DNA of 64,000 nt from assembly GCA_036365515.1 (NCBI GenBank), contig CM070873.1, positions 69,500,529 through 69,564,528 on the forward strand, given 5' to 3'. The translations under genes were made by a program, and so were the position numbers. Below the pieces are notes generated by a model. That model was given only the letters and a program-made list of their open reading frames with translations. It was not told the DNA's origin and searched no databases. Positions 9,601 to 20,429 of the stretch are shown here, piece after piece (the stretch's first letter is position 1; every line of letters starts with the position of its first letter). This DNA comes from Torymus aiolomorphi. Taxonomy: Eukaryota > Arthropoda > Insecta > Hymenoptera > Torymidae.

Positions 9601-10969
9601 ATCGCTTTCCGCAAGCTGAAATAGTTTATAAATTTATTTCGAAGCACACCTTCCGGATTTGATTGATTGTACTGAATAGTTATTATTATTAAAAATATTT
9701 GAAACTCGCGTTTCTTCCACCTTCTCCACGGAAAGATCGTATATAAAATTTCAAAGAAGAAAAAATAAATCCAAGATAAACGAACTCTCTTCTGTATTTT
9801 TCGGAAGTAAAAAAAAATATTACCCGGAAGATGTGTCAAAAACAAATTTTTATGATTTTAGTTTATAAATGTTTTGTAGATTTCCTCATGCATTTATCAT
9901 AGAATAAATGCGTAAGCTTAATAAACTTTATTACGTACTTTTGAACTGAGTAGATTTTTAAACTCTCTGCGATGTACATAGGGTGCACGAATGTAAGAGA
10001 ACCTTTCTGTAGATTTTCCATATCGACCATGTTTGTGTGGGTCATTCCTGGACATGTTGCAACAATTCGAACACCCAATACTTCATTATGTTCCTAACGA
10101 AAAATGTTACAAATATAGAATAATTCAATAATAATTTATTTTATTAATCCATTATTTCCATGAAATCTATAACTAACAAAATTATATTTATTTTTGGATG
10201 GTTACCTTCATGGATCTGACGAAAGAAACGACAGCGTGTTTTGTAGCGTTATATACAGGGTATAATGGGGTGTTTACCAATCCAAGGAATGAAGCAATGT
10301 TGACTACCACACCACCTTTATGATTTTTGTGTTTTCCCATATTGTCGATTGCAATCATAGTGCCATGTATTACAGCTTTCTGAAAATATGTTTAATAATT
10401 ACTTACAATGTTAATATTATATTTTTATGAAAATGCTGATTAACTATAAAGTAAATTAAACCATACTTTGTGATCATGTTTTTAAATACTTACTAAGTTA
10501 ACGTCGATGGTTAAATCTATATCTAGATCATTAGCGACTCCAGCATTGTTGACGAGGATGTCAACATATTTTTTCTGTTCCGTGACTTTTTCGTAGCACG
10601 CTTCAAACATACGTAGACATAATTAGATTTAAAGTAATGTTTTATTGTCTGCATCATAGTTATTGCAATTTACCTTTAAATTTTTCAACGTCTCTAATAT
10701 CAACAGCATAGTATCCAAACATCACCTTTTTGAATTCTCCTTCCAATTTTTTTAATTTATCGATCACAACAGGACTATCGGGTTGAGGAATGTCAAAAAT
10801 AGCAACATACTACAATTGAAAAGATTAATAACTACTAATGCAATAATTAGATTTTAAAAACACTTTATATTTTTACCTCTGCGCCATTTTTTAAAAAGTA
10901 TTGAACCGTTGCAAAACCAATTCCACCTATGCCACCAGTGATAATGGCAACTTTATTTTGTATTTCCAT
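6667..10969 (-). CDS. Short-chain dehydrogenase, 15-hydroxyprostaglandin dehydrogenase-like (6 exons)
   Basis: Exons on the minus strand: 10877-10969, 10674-10809, 10494-10600, 10206-10379, 9939-10093, 6667-6805; all introns are GT-AG, phases agree, and the sum is 804 nt (267 aa), close to the usual length of 15-PGDH. The start ATG is at 10969 (MEIQNKVAIITGG). Visible motifs are the NAD-binding TGGIGGIG (residues 11-18), NNAG (94-97), catalytic Ser142, and YNATK with Tyr155 and Lys159, followed by CPGMTHTNM; the C terminus ends RIPF. The Ser-Tyr spacing of 13 and the Tyr-xxx-Lys pair match the classical SDR active site, so it should be a soluble NAD-dependent dehydrogenase acting on a hydroxyl of a lipid or similar small molecule; the substrate cannot be read from the sequence. 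Insects have several paralogues of this type. The last intron (6806-9938) is about 3.1 kb because it holds element A1, a palindrome, a satellite and a MITE. No stop or frameshift was seen. Confidence 0.92.
7350..8019. mobile_element. Palindromic element C nested in A1
   Basis: Arms of about 315 bp (7355-7672 and 7703-8018) are near-perfect inverted copies around a spacer of about 30 bp. The ends read TCGGGTCGAAAC and GTTTCGACCCGG. Inside both arms are TTAACGAAATA and CAGGCAATAGTCACTATG in opposite orientation. No coding potential; it would fold into one long hairpin. Confidence 0.75.
8165..8858. repeat. 93-bp tandem satellite, about 7 copies
   Basis: The marker GGTCCACGCATATTAG or its variants recurs near 8168, 8262, 8362, 8455, 8549, 8642, 8736 and 8829, so most units are 93-94 bp. 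Two variants occur: AAGTAGCC...AAGGTCCACGC and AAGTAGCC...CGATGTTCCCGC, the second at 8549 and 8736. Because 93 is divisible by 3, the minus strand shows a repeated 31-residue reading frame (MRGPCFPRLLWFKNYLNN type), which I take as an accident of unit length. Confidence 0.85.
9447..9544. mobile_element. 98-bp palindromic MITE with TA target duplication
   Basis: Terminal sequence CCCTGGTAGAAAATTAA with a near-perfect inverted copy at the other end; the arms share CATAAGTTGGCCAGAATATG. It is flanked by TA at 9445-9446 and 9545-9546, as expected for Tc1/mariner-type elements. It lies in the last intron of the dehydrogenase gene. Confidence 0.75.
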
Positions 10970-11439
10970 TTTGTATGAAAATATTATCAGAGGTTCAGTA
11001 TTTATTTTAATTTAGACGACGTACTTCCTTGGTAGTTTCGGGTGCAATGATGGGTCACGAATAACAAGAAGATTCAACTCTACCTTTATATAACATTATC
11101 TTGTCGAAAAAAAAACAATATATGAGAAGATGATAAAACGCCCTGAAATGTTGTTTGTGTTGCCTCCGAGAAAGTTTGATAAAGAAATTCAAGATAAAGG
11201 TATCATTTGTGTTCAAAATAAGGAAAGGGCAATTTTAAAATTAAATTTCTATAAATAATACATATTTATCATAAACAAAATGATCTATTCTCAATTTTAT
11301 ATCTATTTGAATTAAATAAAAATTCTTATTTAGGGTGACAAAACCATAAAATAATCGTTGATACGGCTTACTGTTATTAAATAAACCTGATATAAATGAT
11401 ATAAATAAGTTGTATTAGACTGATTTTACATTCTTCTTT
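10970..11439. other. Upstream region of the dehydrogenase gene
   Basis: Intergenic DNA between the dehydrogenase start (minus strand) and the Helitron relic. It should contain the dehydrogenase promoter; no specific element can be supported. Confidence 0.35.
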
Positions 11440-13580
11440 TCAGTGAAATGAAATATAGATTTGAAAAGTTTGTACAAAGATGAGTTAATAAGTAAAAACG
11501 TTGGTACAGCATTAACTGCTTGGTTCAAACTAAACAAACGTGATATAGATGCTCGCCAATATTTGTACATGGAAATACCTTATTATTATGTATTTGATGA
11601 CAAAAGTAAATCTTGGAATAAGAGGAAAAAATTTAATAAATCTATTTTAAGTAATGTATTTAGTAAGTCCAAAACAGCAGAAACGTTTCTTTTTAAGAAT
11701 GTTGTTATTGTACATCAAAGGAGCTACTTCGTTTGAAGATATAAGAACATATGACGAGATAACATATACAAGTTATTACCCTTTCGTAAATTATAAATGT
11801 TAATAACAGTTAATAACTGTCAAAAATTACTTAAAACAAAATGTAGGGTTTTGGACACCTTTTCAAATAGTTATTAGCAGTTTTAAACAGTTTGAAACAA
11901 TTTCAAATAATTTTGAATGATAGTTAAAAAAAATTAATAATTTGTAATTAATTAAACTATTATTAACTAATAATAATAATTAATAAATTAATAATTCATA
12001 ATTAATTAAACAAATGATATTTAAAAATTATATTTATGAATGATATTTAAGAAGAATTAATAATTTGTAATTAATTAATCTATTATTAAGTAATTAAACA
12101 ATAGTAATAATTATTAATTAATAATTTGTAATTAATTAAACTATTATTAACTATTAAAAAACTGTTCAAAACTGCTGTAAACTATTACAAACTGTTATAA
12201 ACAATTAATAACGTCCAAAATCCTACATTTTATAACATTTTTAAACAGTTTATAACTCTAACAGTTTTTAACTTTTTTTAACAAAAATATTTCCGCTAGG
12301 GTACGAAGCTTCTATAGCTAGAAATTTAATAGTAACCGATGAAGAGTGGGATAAATGTTTAAATGAATCATGTCAATATAGATTTCCTCGAAGTATATGC
12401 AATCTATTTGCCTACATATGTGTATTTCATAACTCTGTCAATTCGCGAGAATTGTTCAATAAATATAAAATTCATTTCTATCCTCCAAAAATGAATGAAG
12501 AAGAAGGTGAACGATATGCATTGAGTATAATAAATAGCATTTTAACTACACATGGATTTACTTTATCAGATTGTAATTTATCTATTTTACATGTCACTTA
12601 CATTTTTGAAGACGAAAATTCAGTTTTATATAATATTGACGAATCTAAAGTTATAAATGATAAAATTCAAAGTTTTACTGATGCTCAAATGATAATATTT
12701 AACACAGTTAGAAATGCAATAAATAAAGAATGCGATGATAAGTTTTTATTTGTAGATGGTCCTATGGAGGAAGCTGTAAAAGTTATTTATTGAATACGTT
12801 GCTTTTATATTGTAAAATTAACAATATTAATATTTTACCAGTTGCTTGGAGAGGAATAGCTGCCAATTTATTGCATGGAGGTAAAACAGTACATGTAAAT
12901 TACGATATTTACGACATTTAAATTACCTTTAAATGTTGATAATCAAAGTACATTAATATAATACCAAATAGCAAAGATGGAAAAAATATGAAACCAGTGA
13001 AAGTTATTATTTTGGATGAAATTACAATGACCTCAAAATATGCCTTTGAAGCTGTGGATCGTATGTTTAGAGACATTTGTAATAATAACAAAATTTTTTG
13101 GAGAAAAAGTCGTGATTGTTTCGGGCGATTTTCGGCAAACATTAACAATTGTAAGGCATAGAAATAGAATGCAAATAATTGAAAATTGTGTTAAAAACAG
13201 TAACATATGCAGTAATTGTAAAACTATGTCATTAAAAGATAACAAAAGTGTCATCGAAAAAGGTACAGAATTTAAAAAATGGCTTTTATCAATGGGTGAT
13301 AGTAAATTTTCTTCGAAATTTGAAAATGATAATAATGCTTTAAAAATTTGTCAAGAAATAATATCGAATAGTAATCTAATAGAAGAAATATATGGCAATA
13401 CAATCGACATTAATAATACAGAATTTTATGAAAGTATAATATTAGCTCCTAAAACTTCAGATGTATTAGAAATTAACAATAAAATATTACTCAAAATATC
13501 ATTAGCTATAAGCAGTAAGAATATAAAAGTACTGTTATATATAATACGAGCAGATTCATCTACATTATCGTATTAGGTGA
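11440..13580 (+). pseudogene. Helitron Pif1-like helicase remnant, interrupted by a MITE
   Basis: Conserved pieces of the helicase part of a Helitron Rep/Helicase run in order on plus. 11461-11736 contains LTAWFKLNKRDIDAR and YLYMEIPYYYVFDDKSKSW. 12302-12793 contains TDEEWDKCLNES, FPRSICNLFAYICVF and FLFVDGP, where the Walker A glycines and lysine should follow but a frame break comes instead. 12800-13030 contains WRGIAANLLHGGKT, then KVIILDEITMTSKYAFEAVDR (Walker B). 13080-13576 contains VVIVSGDFRQTLTIV and IILAPKTSDVLEINNKILLKI. Stops and frameshifts occur near 11737, 12794, 12920, 13085 and 13577. The Rep nuclease half was not found. Translated family patterns identify it well; it cannot be active. 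Confidence 0.82.
11779..12301. mobile_element. 523-bp MITE with TA target duplication inside the helicase relic
   Basis: Ends CCCTTTCG and CTAGGG with inverted subterminal sequence (AAAATGTAGGGTTTTGGAC on the left, GTCCAAAATCCTACATTTT on the right). TA flanks it at 11777-11778 and 12302-12303. Removing the element and one TA joins the helicase frame exactly (ACATATACAAGTTA then CGAAGCTTCT reads TYTSYYEAS), which proves the boundaries. The interior is AT-rich with repeated AATTAATAATT motifs and no gene. Confidence 0.85.
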
Positions 13581-13585
13581 TTGTA

Positions 13586-13772
13586 ATGGGAGCTTTCTAC
13601 ATACGTTTTGCTTTATCAAAGAGAAAGCTTTGTAACGGTGAAAGTTTTCGAATCAAAGATTTTGATGAATTTCGATGTTTTTGAGGTCCTTGAGTCAGAA
13701 TTATAGGTTTTTAGAAAATGTATGTATGTATGTATGTATGTATGTATGTATGTATCTATATATGTATGTATG
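13586..13772 (+). repeat. Dispersed repeat R, left half, ending in (TATG)n
   Basis: Contains AAAGAGAAAGCTTTGTAA, GGTGAAA and CGATGTTTTTGAG, shared with the copy at 23290, then a (TATG)n tract at 13720-13772. The rest of this copy appears at 20818, on the other side of element T. Confidence 0.65.
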
Positions 13773-14372
13773 TGAGGCGTTTCACGTCAACTGCCCCAGC
13801 GCCGCGCGCGAGCGCCAAATCGTGCTTCTTCTAACTCATGTTTATAATACTAAAATGTAACTAAAAAAATTGTTTCATAAGCGTTTCCGACGTATTTTTT
13901 CCTCAGCTTTCCAATGGTGTAGGCAGTTTTTCTGAAATTTTCCATTTTCACCTTCAAAAAGTACAAAACGTCTTATATCTCAAAAAGTGTATTTTTAATA
14001 TTTTTTTTTACCATTTACATCGAAACCTGAGCATTTTTTACATAGGAAATGATTTTTTTCATAATTTGCTCAGGATGTTTTCTTCGAGAAATAGTACGTG
14101 AAAGAGTAGTACAACGGCTCTCCTGCGCGCGGGACGTCGCGCGGAACGTCGCGTTAACTATGCCTGCCTCGCTACCTAATAATCTTTCATAATCTTTACC
14201 TTTTCCTTCGAATTCTTTGTAATGTAAGAATAATATTTTATTGGCTTTTTTATAAAAAAAAAACAGAGTTTCATAGCTAACAGCAATATAGTAACTATAC
14301 TAACGCTTTTTTCTCAGTGCAGATAATTTTTCTTTGTTTTTTCTAACAGTTTTTCTCGGGAAGATTTCCCAC

Positions 14373-16500
14373 GTAAAAAAAGTTGAGATCACAAAAAGAT
14401 CGCTTTAAGATATGTCTCGATTATGGCACTATTTAATACTTTTTAAGATGAAAAGTATCAACAAATGATTGAGATGATTTTAATATTTTTTTAATCATCG
14501 CTACATTTGGCCTTTTAAAGCATTTTTAAGATGGTTTTCAAACATACGAAATTCATTATTTAATATCATTTTAAGATAAATTTGAGATGCTTTTGAAATA
14601 AATTTGAGACGAATTCGAGACGAACTTTCGTACTAAATTTAAGATGATTTTGAGATTTTTTAAGATGGTGATAAGATTAATTTGAGACAAACTTTTATGA
14701 CAACTTTAAGATGTCTGAAAAATGAATTGATTCCAAAATTAAAAAAAAAATTTTTTAATCATTTCTTTAAACCCGATTAAGGGATTTATACCAAAAGCAA
14801 GGCAAGCCTTGAAGTTTAGACTCTTGTTAAAGAGTGATTTAAAGGCTGAATCTCTCGGACTTATATACTCTCAACGTTTCAATTTGTTTAGGGGTGCCCC
14901 GATCGATGCGCCGCGTAGCGTTTAACGACGGTAACAACCGATCGGAAGTAACCGAACTCATGGTTGTCATTTGCCGTCGCTACGCGGCGCATCGATCGGG
15001 GCACCCCTAAACACATTGAAACGCCGAGAGTATATAAGTCCGAGAGATTCAGCCTTTAAATCACTCTTTAACAAGAGTCTAAACTTCAAGGCTTGCCTTG
15101 CTTTTGGTATAAACCCCTTAATCGGGTTTAAAGAATCGATTAAAAAGTTTTTTAATAAATTTAAAAATTTTCGAATCAATTCATTTATCAGACATCTTAA
15201 AGTTGTCATAAAAGTTTGTCTTAAGTTAACCTTATCATCATCTCGTCGGGTGGGAGGAAAAAGGAGCTATTTCGAATGAGCGTTGAAAAAGGAGCTATTT
15301 CCAATGAACGCCCAAGAAGGAGCTATCTCGGGTCATTTTTTTTTCTCAAAATTTAAGTTGGCAATACTGTAGTATAGAGAAGAATATGTTTAATATTAAC
15401 ATGGTATTTTAACTATTAACATGCCATTGTAACTATTAACATATATATTTTAATAGTTACAATGCCACGTTAAATATAAACATTTTAATAAAACATTTTT
15501 CTTAGTATAGAAAAATACACTCACACATTTTTAGAATACATTTACATACGATCAATTATATTATATTCTTTAACTGTTTTTATTTCATTAGTTCTACATA
15601 ATAATTTAAGAATTCATGAGGAATCAAATTGTGATCAATCATGTATTGAAGATCCTTTTTTTTGTCCAGATCTAGCAACAACTCTTCCTCATAACAATTC
15701 GTTAAGACAGCTGATTCGCTATATCAGGACATCAAATTTATTAAAGTTGTTGCTAGATCTGGACAAAAGAAAAGGATCTTCAATATATGATTGATCACAA
15801 TTTGTTTCCTCATGAATTCTTGAATTAATTATTATCTAGAACTAATGAAATAAAAGCAGTTAAAGAATATAATATAATTGAGCGTATGTAAGCGTATTCT
15901 AAAAATGTGTGTGTGTTTTTCTATACTGAGAAAAATGTTTTATCAAAATGTTTATATTTATCGTGGCATTGTAACTATTAAAATATATATGTTAATAGGT
16001 ACAATGGCATGTTAATAGTTAAAATACCATGTTAATATTGAACATATTCTTCTCTATACCAACTTAAATTTTGAGAAAAAAAATGACTTCCGAGATAGCT
16101 CCTTTTTGGGCGCTCATTCGAAATAGCTCCTTTTTCAACGCTCATTCGAAATAATTCCTTTTTCAACGCTTATTCGAAATAGCTCCTTTTTCCTCCAACC
16201 TGACGATCTTAAAAAATCTAAATATCATCTTAAATTCAGTACGAAAGCTCGTCTCGAATTCGTCTCAAATTCATTTCAAAGGCATCTCAAATTTATCTTA
16301 AAATGATATTAAATAATGAATTTCATATGTCTGAAAACCATCTTAAAAATGTTTTAAAAGGCTGAATGTAGCGATGATTAAAAAAATATTAAAATCATCT
16401 TGATTATTCATTGCGACTTTTCATCTTAAAAAGTATTAAATAGTGCCATAATCGAGATATATCTTAAAGCGATCTTTTTGTGATCTCAACTTTTTTTACG
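14373..16500. mobile_element. Foldback-like element A, copy 2, split by element B
   Basis: Ends with CGTAAAAAAAGTTGAGATC inward on both sides. Left arm 14373-14875, right arm 15035-15243 continued at 16210-16500. The core between the arms is a second inverted repeat centred near 14940 (GGGGTGCCCCGATCGATGCG and its complement, about 75 bp each). Same arm sequence as copy 1 at 6937-9345, but here the core is intact where copy 1 has element C and the satellite. No coding capacity. Confidence 0.8.
15244..16205. mobile_element. 962-bp foldback element B with ATCT target duplication
   Basis: Terminal CGTCGGGTGGGAGGAAAAAG on the left and its near-complement on the right; inverted arms of about 430 bp (15244-15679 and 15747-16205) around a spacer of about 65 bp. 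Each terminus has about three copies of a 27-bp subrepeat with AAAAAGGAGCTATTTCGAA. ATCT at 15240-15243 and 16206-16209; removing B and one ATCT restores the continuous A arm as seen in copy 1 near 9050. No gene. Confidence 0.85.
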
Positions 16501-17204
16501 CTGACATTCAAAACTTAAAGAGGTTTTTTGAGCTTCAATGTACTTTCATCAATTGGAATAATAGCATGGTATTGTAATGTGCCTGGTATGAATTTAGCCT
16601 TATCCAGTCTTGGTTTTAGTTTCAAGACAGTATCTTCATATGATTCTTTACTGCTATAAAAAAACTTTGGTTTCTTTGCAATAATCTTTAGCCCAGTTAT
16701 AAAGCTTTTCTGGCGTTAAAATATAATTATTAGGAGAAACTTGTAGACTCACTCGTTTTGCACCTCTTTTTAGGTTGGCGCCTATACCATCGCATGTACC
16801 TTTGCCATGCGCCGTGGCATAAAAATGCCACTCAGCTGGAACACCAAAATCTTTCTCATGAAAAAGAAGATTTAGAAAATTAGATTTATTTTTAAAATGC
16901 TGACCCGCTCCATCAGTCAAATAATAGACTTTTTTACTATGAATTTAATTTTGAGGTAAGATATTATAACTTTTTGATATTCATAAATGGCAACAGTATC
17001 ATGGTTTAGATTGTCGGAAATCACAGCAATGCTTACATGTTTAAGCTCTTCATTTTCTTTATAATACGCAACAACTGTAAAAACAGTTACTTGATTGTTG
17101 TTCCAGTGCAACGATTGTGTAGAATTTTTTGTTCTATCGATACTAACGGTCGTGCTGTCCAAGGAGTCAGGATGGTAAATGACAAGCAGAGTGTTTAGCT
17201 TAAT

Positions 17205-17247
17205 GTCGACGTTTCGGACTCTTTTTTTATTGAGTCCCTTCTCAAGA
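17205..17247 (-). ncRNA. Hammerhead-like motif at the 3' end of the Penelope element (degenerate)
   Basis: Minus strand: TTGAGAA, stem GGACTC / GAGTCC with an A-rich loop, then GAAACGTCGAC. This has the layout of the hammerhead cores known in Penelope-like elements, but two bases of the CUGANGA box differ (U for C, A for G), so activity is doubtful. Confidence 0.5.
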
Positions 17248-17621
17248 CTCTAATACAAAAATCATATATTATAAACTTTTGATACAAAAATGATAGAAAA
17301 ATTTATATACAAATTACACATAATTACTTACAAGAAACAATAATCTAACAAATTTTTTTGGTGGTCACAGCGATACCACCAGTCAATTGAAAGTAAATTC
17401 GCAACATTTTGGCCTTTATATACAGTGGAGAATTACATATGTATTTGTTACATTAATACAAGAAGCCAATCATACATTGTATAAGGCGGTGCTTATTAGT
17501 TGTACAGAGAGAGAGTATTAGACAAATATATGTCAAGGAGGTGTCAAAGAGACGGGGAGGGCCCAAGATGACTGTGATTTTATATTTTGGGCGTGGCCAT
17601 CTCTTTGTCTAACATACTCTC

Positions 17622-19017
17622 CTAATACCTTCTATCTTCTGTGATTGTGTTTGTAGGATATTGCTGTTGTAGAAAATGATTTTTATTGATAAAAGATTTA
17701 TATTCGAACCTGAGTGTTTTTGTATCTTGTTGATTATTAATATATTGTTTTTGCGCATGTATGAAAAGCATCTCAGCTAACTTTCGTTTAAACAAAAAAC
17801 GTTCATTATGTAAAATTTTCACTTTTTCAAAATTGAACTTATGTTCCGTTTCTTCCATATGAGTATAAATAGCAGACCCTCGATCATTATTTTCGCATTT
17901 TTTGAAATGTTCGTTAATTCTAATACCTAAGCGTCTTTCCGTTTGACCTACATATGATGCGTCACAATCGTTACATTTGATTTGGTAGACAACATTAGTT
18001 TTTTCCTCTTTCGTACTCACATCTTTACCTAATTTAATAAAGTAGTTTAATTTATTTATAGTGCTGTTAATGACCTGTGTGTTATATTTTCTAAAAAATC
18101 TTAAAATAATTGAATTGAGTTCATTCACGTATGGAATGACTATGTGAAATCTATTTTGTTCCAACTGTGGTATAGTTTTATTGGCGTAATTTATGCTTCT
18201 GAGTCTTATTTTTATATAGTTATTAATAAATTCTATAGGATAGTCATTCATAGTTAAAAACTGCTTAATTAATTTTAGGTTTACATTATGGAATGATGTG
18301 TGTGAAAGATTGATTGCTCTGTCTACAAGTGAGTAAATAATCGCTATTTTGTTTTTAATAGGATGTTGCGAGTTAAAATTTAGAAATCTACCCGAAAACG
18401 TTGGTTTTCTATACCAATTAGTTATTATTTTTTTGTTTTTTATTATAACTTCGATATCTAAAAAACTGATTTTATTATTACACGATGTTTCAGTCGTAAA
18501 CTGTAAGTTTTTGTCATAACTATTAAAAACGTCTCGTGTATAATTAATTAGGTTTCTTGGCACACATAACAAAATATCATCTACATAACGAAAATAAAAT
18601 ATACTATCGAAACAAAGTTTATTTAATGCATAAGATTCCAAATCTTGCATTATGATATCAGCTAGAATGGGGCTAATAGGATTTCCCATCGCTGAACCAA
18701 ACTTTTGTTTGTAAAATTGGTCGTTAAATTGAAAGTAGTTATTTTGTAGTATAAACTTTATTGATCCTATAAATTCACTGCAAGTTAAATTTTTATAATT
18801 ATATAATTGTGTCCAACGTTTTTCAATAGCTACACAAATTAAATATTCGGGTACATTTGTAAATAGACTGACCACATCCAAACTAATAATTTCAAAGCCA
18901 TCGGGAATAGTAATAACTTCTATTTTCTTTTTTAATTCGAGGCTGTTACTGACATGTGAAGACGGTCTTTTAAGATGTTTATATAAGAAGTTAGAAAAAA
19001 TCTTGGAAATATTGTAG
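17622..19017 (-). pseudogene. Penelope-like reverse transcriptase / GIY-YIG endonuclease (N-terminally truncated)
   Basis: About 464 residues are open to the stop at 17622. Reverse transcriptase motifs: block A IISLDVVSLFTNVP, block B GSAMGNPISPILADIIM, catalytic YVDD in FYFRYVDDILL, then FLDIEV. The C-terminal endonuclease has the CNDC pair typical of Penelope-like elements, then ASYVGQTERRLGIRINEH (a GIY-YIG variant with the conserved Arg) and the downstream Glu in KRKLAEMLFI. The N-terminal part of the reverse transcriptase is missing. The frame runs without a stop from transposase sequence (starting at 19376) into the retroelement, so an automatic prediction would give a 584-residue chimera; only residues from about 121 onward belong to the retroelement. 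Confidence 0.9.
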
Positions 19018-20221
19018 GTAGAATTTTGTATAACAAACGCATAATTTTCGGCAAAATCACAACACACAAGAAATTCTCCTTGTTGAAGGTTGTTTTTTAA
19101 GTCACTTACAAAAAGTGATTGATTCTTATCAAAAAAATCGTGAGATTTTAATTTTATCAATTTTTTTCCCAGTATGTCCATAAATTCATGAACATTTACA
19201 GTTTTAGAAGCTATTGTACACCGATCTGTTTCAAACCATGATTCATACTCTATTTGAAAAATATCACTTTCATCAAAACATTCAAGCAAATGTTTACGTA
19301 ATATGGACATATTGGGGCAATCTAAACAGTCACCCAAATAGCATCTATCGCGTGCATCATAATTGCTTGGATGCAATCATGGTAGTTTATAAGAGGCAAT
19401 CTAGTATCTTTTGTTAAATTTTCTAGATCCATAGCACTTAGCATGAGCTTTATGTTTTCGTGATGTACACACACGCATACATTATGCGTACCACTACTTC
19501 CAGCTAAAACACAATGTGGTGACCTCAATTGTGTAAATTTAGTAAAACCAATATTAACGTGTTCATTTTCTATTTTATATAAACTATACAGTTCATTTAA
19601 ATTACCAAGCAGTAATCTTTTTTGAACATGTTCTCTTTTGCCATTGCTTTGCTTAACAGATATGTAATCTTTGAAACCCGGCATAATTCGGCTTACATCA
19701 TCTTTTTCATAAAATGTTTTCACTGAATTTACAGTTTCAGCTAAAAGTAATTTGCCACTTTTATTAGCAGGTATTGAAAAAATTCCACTTTTAGCTACTA
19801 AATTTTTTGCTTCGCGAGCTTCCCGTTCAGTGCAAGCGAATTCTCGCATTAAGTCCCTACGAGACCAAAACTCAGGCGCAAGAGTTAGTAACTGAATTCT
19901 CTCTTGCTTATTTGTTGATTCTGAAATTTTTTTCTTTATTTGTTCAAGAACTGCAACACCAGCTTTGTGATACTCATCGTTACACACTGTTTTAGCTTTT
20001 TTAGCATCAGCTGGAGGTAAACTTGATTTATGTTTGTAAATTTGGCGTTGACAGTTAGAACAAATTTTTGCTTTTTCTGGTAATAAGGAATATGCGCTTC
20101 TTAAAGGTCTTGGAAAGTCGATCAAATCTTTTATTTTATGTGAAGGGTGATCATTTTTATTTAAAGAATTTATCCATTTCAATTTCCAAGTTGAATCCAT
20201 TTTAGTTGCTACAATAAACAA

Positions 20222-20429
20222 AAGAAATAACGAAACAAAGAGTTACCGATGATTTAATCATCAAATACAGGAAAAACACTATGAAATCCAAGTTTGGCTG
20301 TATTGACAGAAATTCAAAAAAATTTCAAAGAGGAATAAGATGAAAAGTCATTGCAATTATATACTTTTGACGTGACGATTCACATACGGATAGAAAATTC
20401 CGATATGAAAGCCACCTATCGAAAGAAAA
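20222..20429. other. Leader of the element T transposase gene
   Basis: Short segment between the transposase start and the right terminal repeat of T; it presumably holds the transposon promoter. Nothing specific seen. Confidence 0.3.

Larger units (their letters stand above)
17129..19017 (-). mobile_element. 5'-truncated Penelope-like element with 10-bp target duplication
   Basis: 1889 bp between two copies of AAAATTCTAC (minus sense) at 17119-17128 and 19018-19027. The target was the transposase reading VIQNSTQSLHW; the left-over halves VIQNST and NSTQSLHW flank the insertion. The body encodes reverse transcriptase plus GIY-YIG endonuclease, and the 3' region has a hammerhead-like fold. 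The 5' end starts inside the reverse transcriptase at YNISKIFSN, so the copy was dead on arrival. Confidence 0.9.
16515..20221 (-). pseudogene. Transposase of element T, broken and split by a Penelope insertion
   Basis: Pieces in order on minus. (a) 19330-20221 starts MFIVATKMDSTWKLKW (an inner ATG at 20200 begins MDSTW) and holds ICSNCQRQIY (zinc-binding-like), VSRIMPGFKDYISVKQ, KRLLLGNLNELYSLYK and GTHNVCVCVHHENIKLML. (b) After a one-base frame change near 19350, it continues RDRCYLGDCLDCPNMS to FLVCCDFAENYAFVIQNST near 19018. (c) After the retroelement, 16965-17127 has NSTQSLHWNNNQVTVFTVV and HVSIAVISDNLNHDTVAIY. (d) After another frame change, 16665-16921 has LTDGAGQHFKNKSNF, EWHFYATAHGKGTCDGIG. 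(e) 16515-16682 ends STLKLKKPL. The spaced Asp residues (CCDFAEN, LTDGAG, CDGIG) suggest a DDE/D-type nuclease. I recognise the protein as a type common in invertebrate genomes, but I cannot assign the transposon superfamily. Confidence 0.72.

Noticed and set aside
17622..19376. Single 584-residue chimeric protein
   Set aside because: The 10-bp duplication and the interrupted transposase motifs show two unrelated elements joined by insertion.
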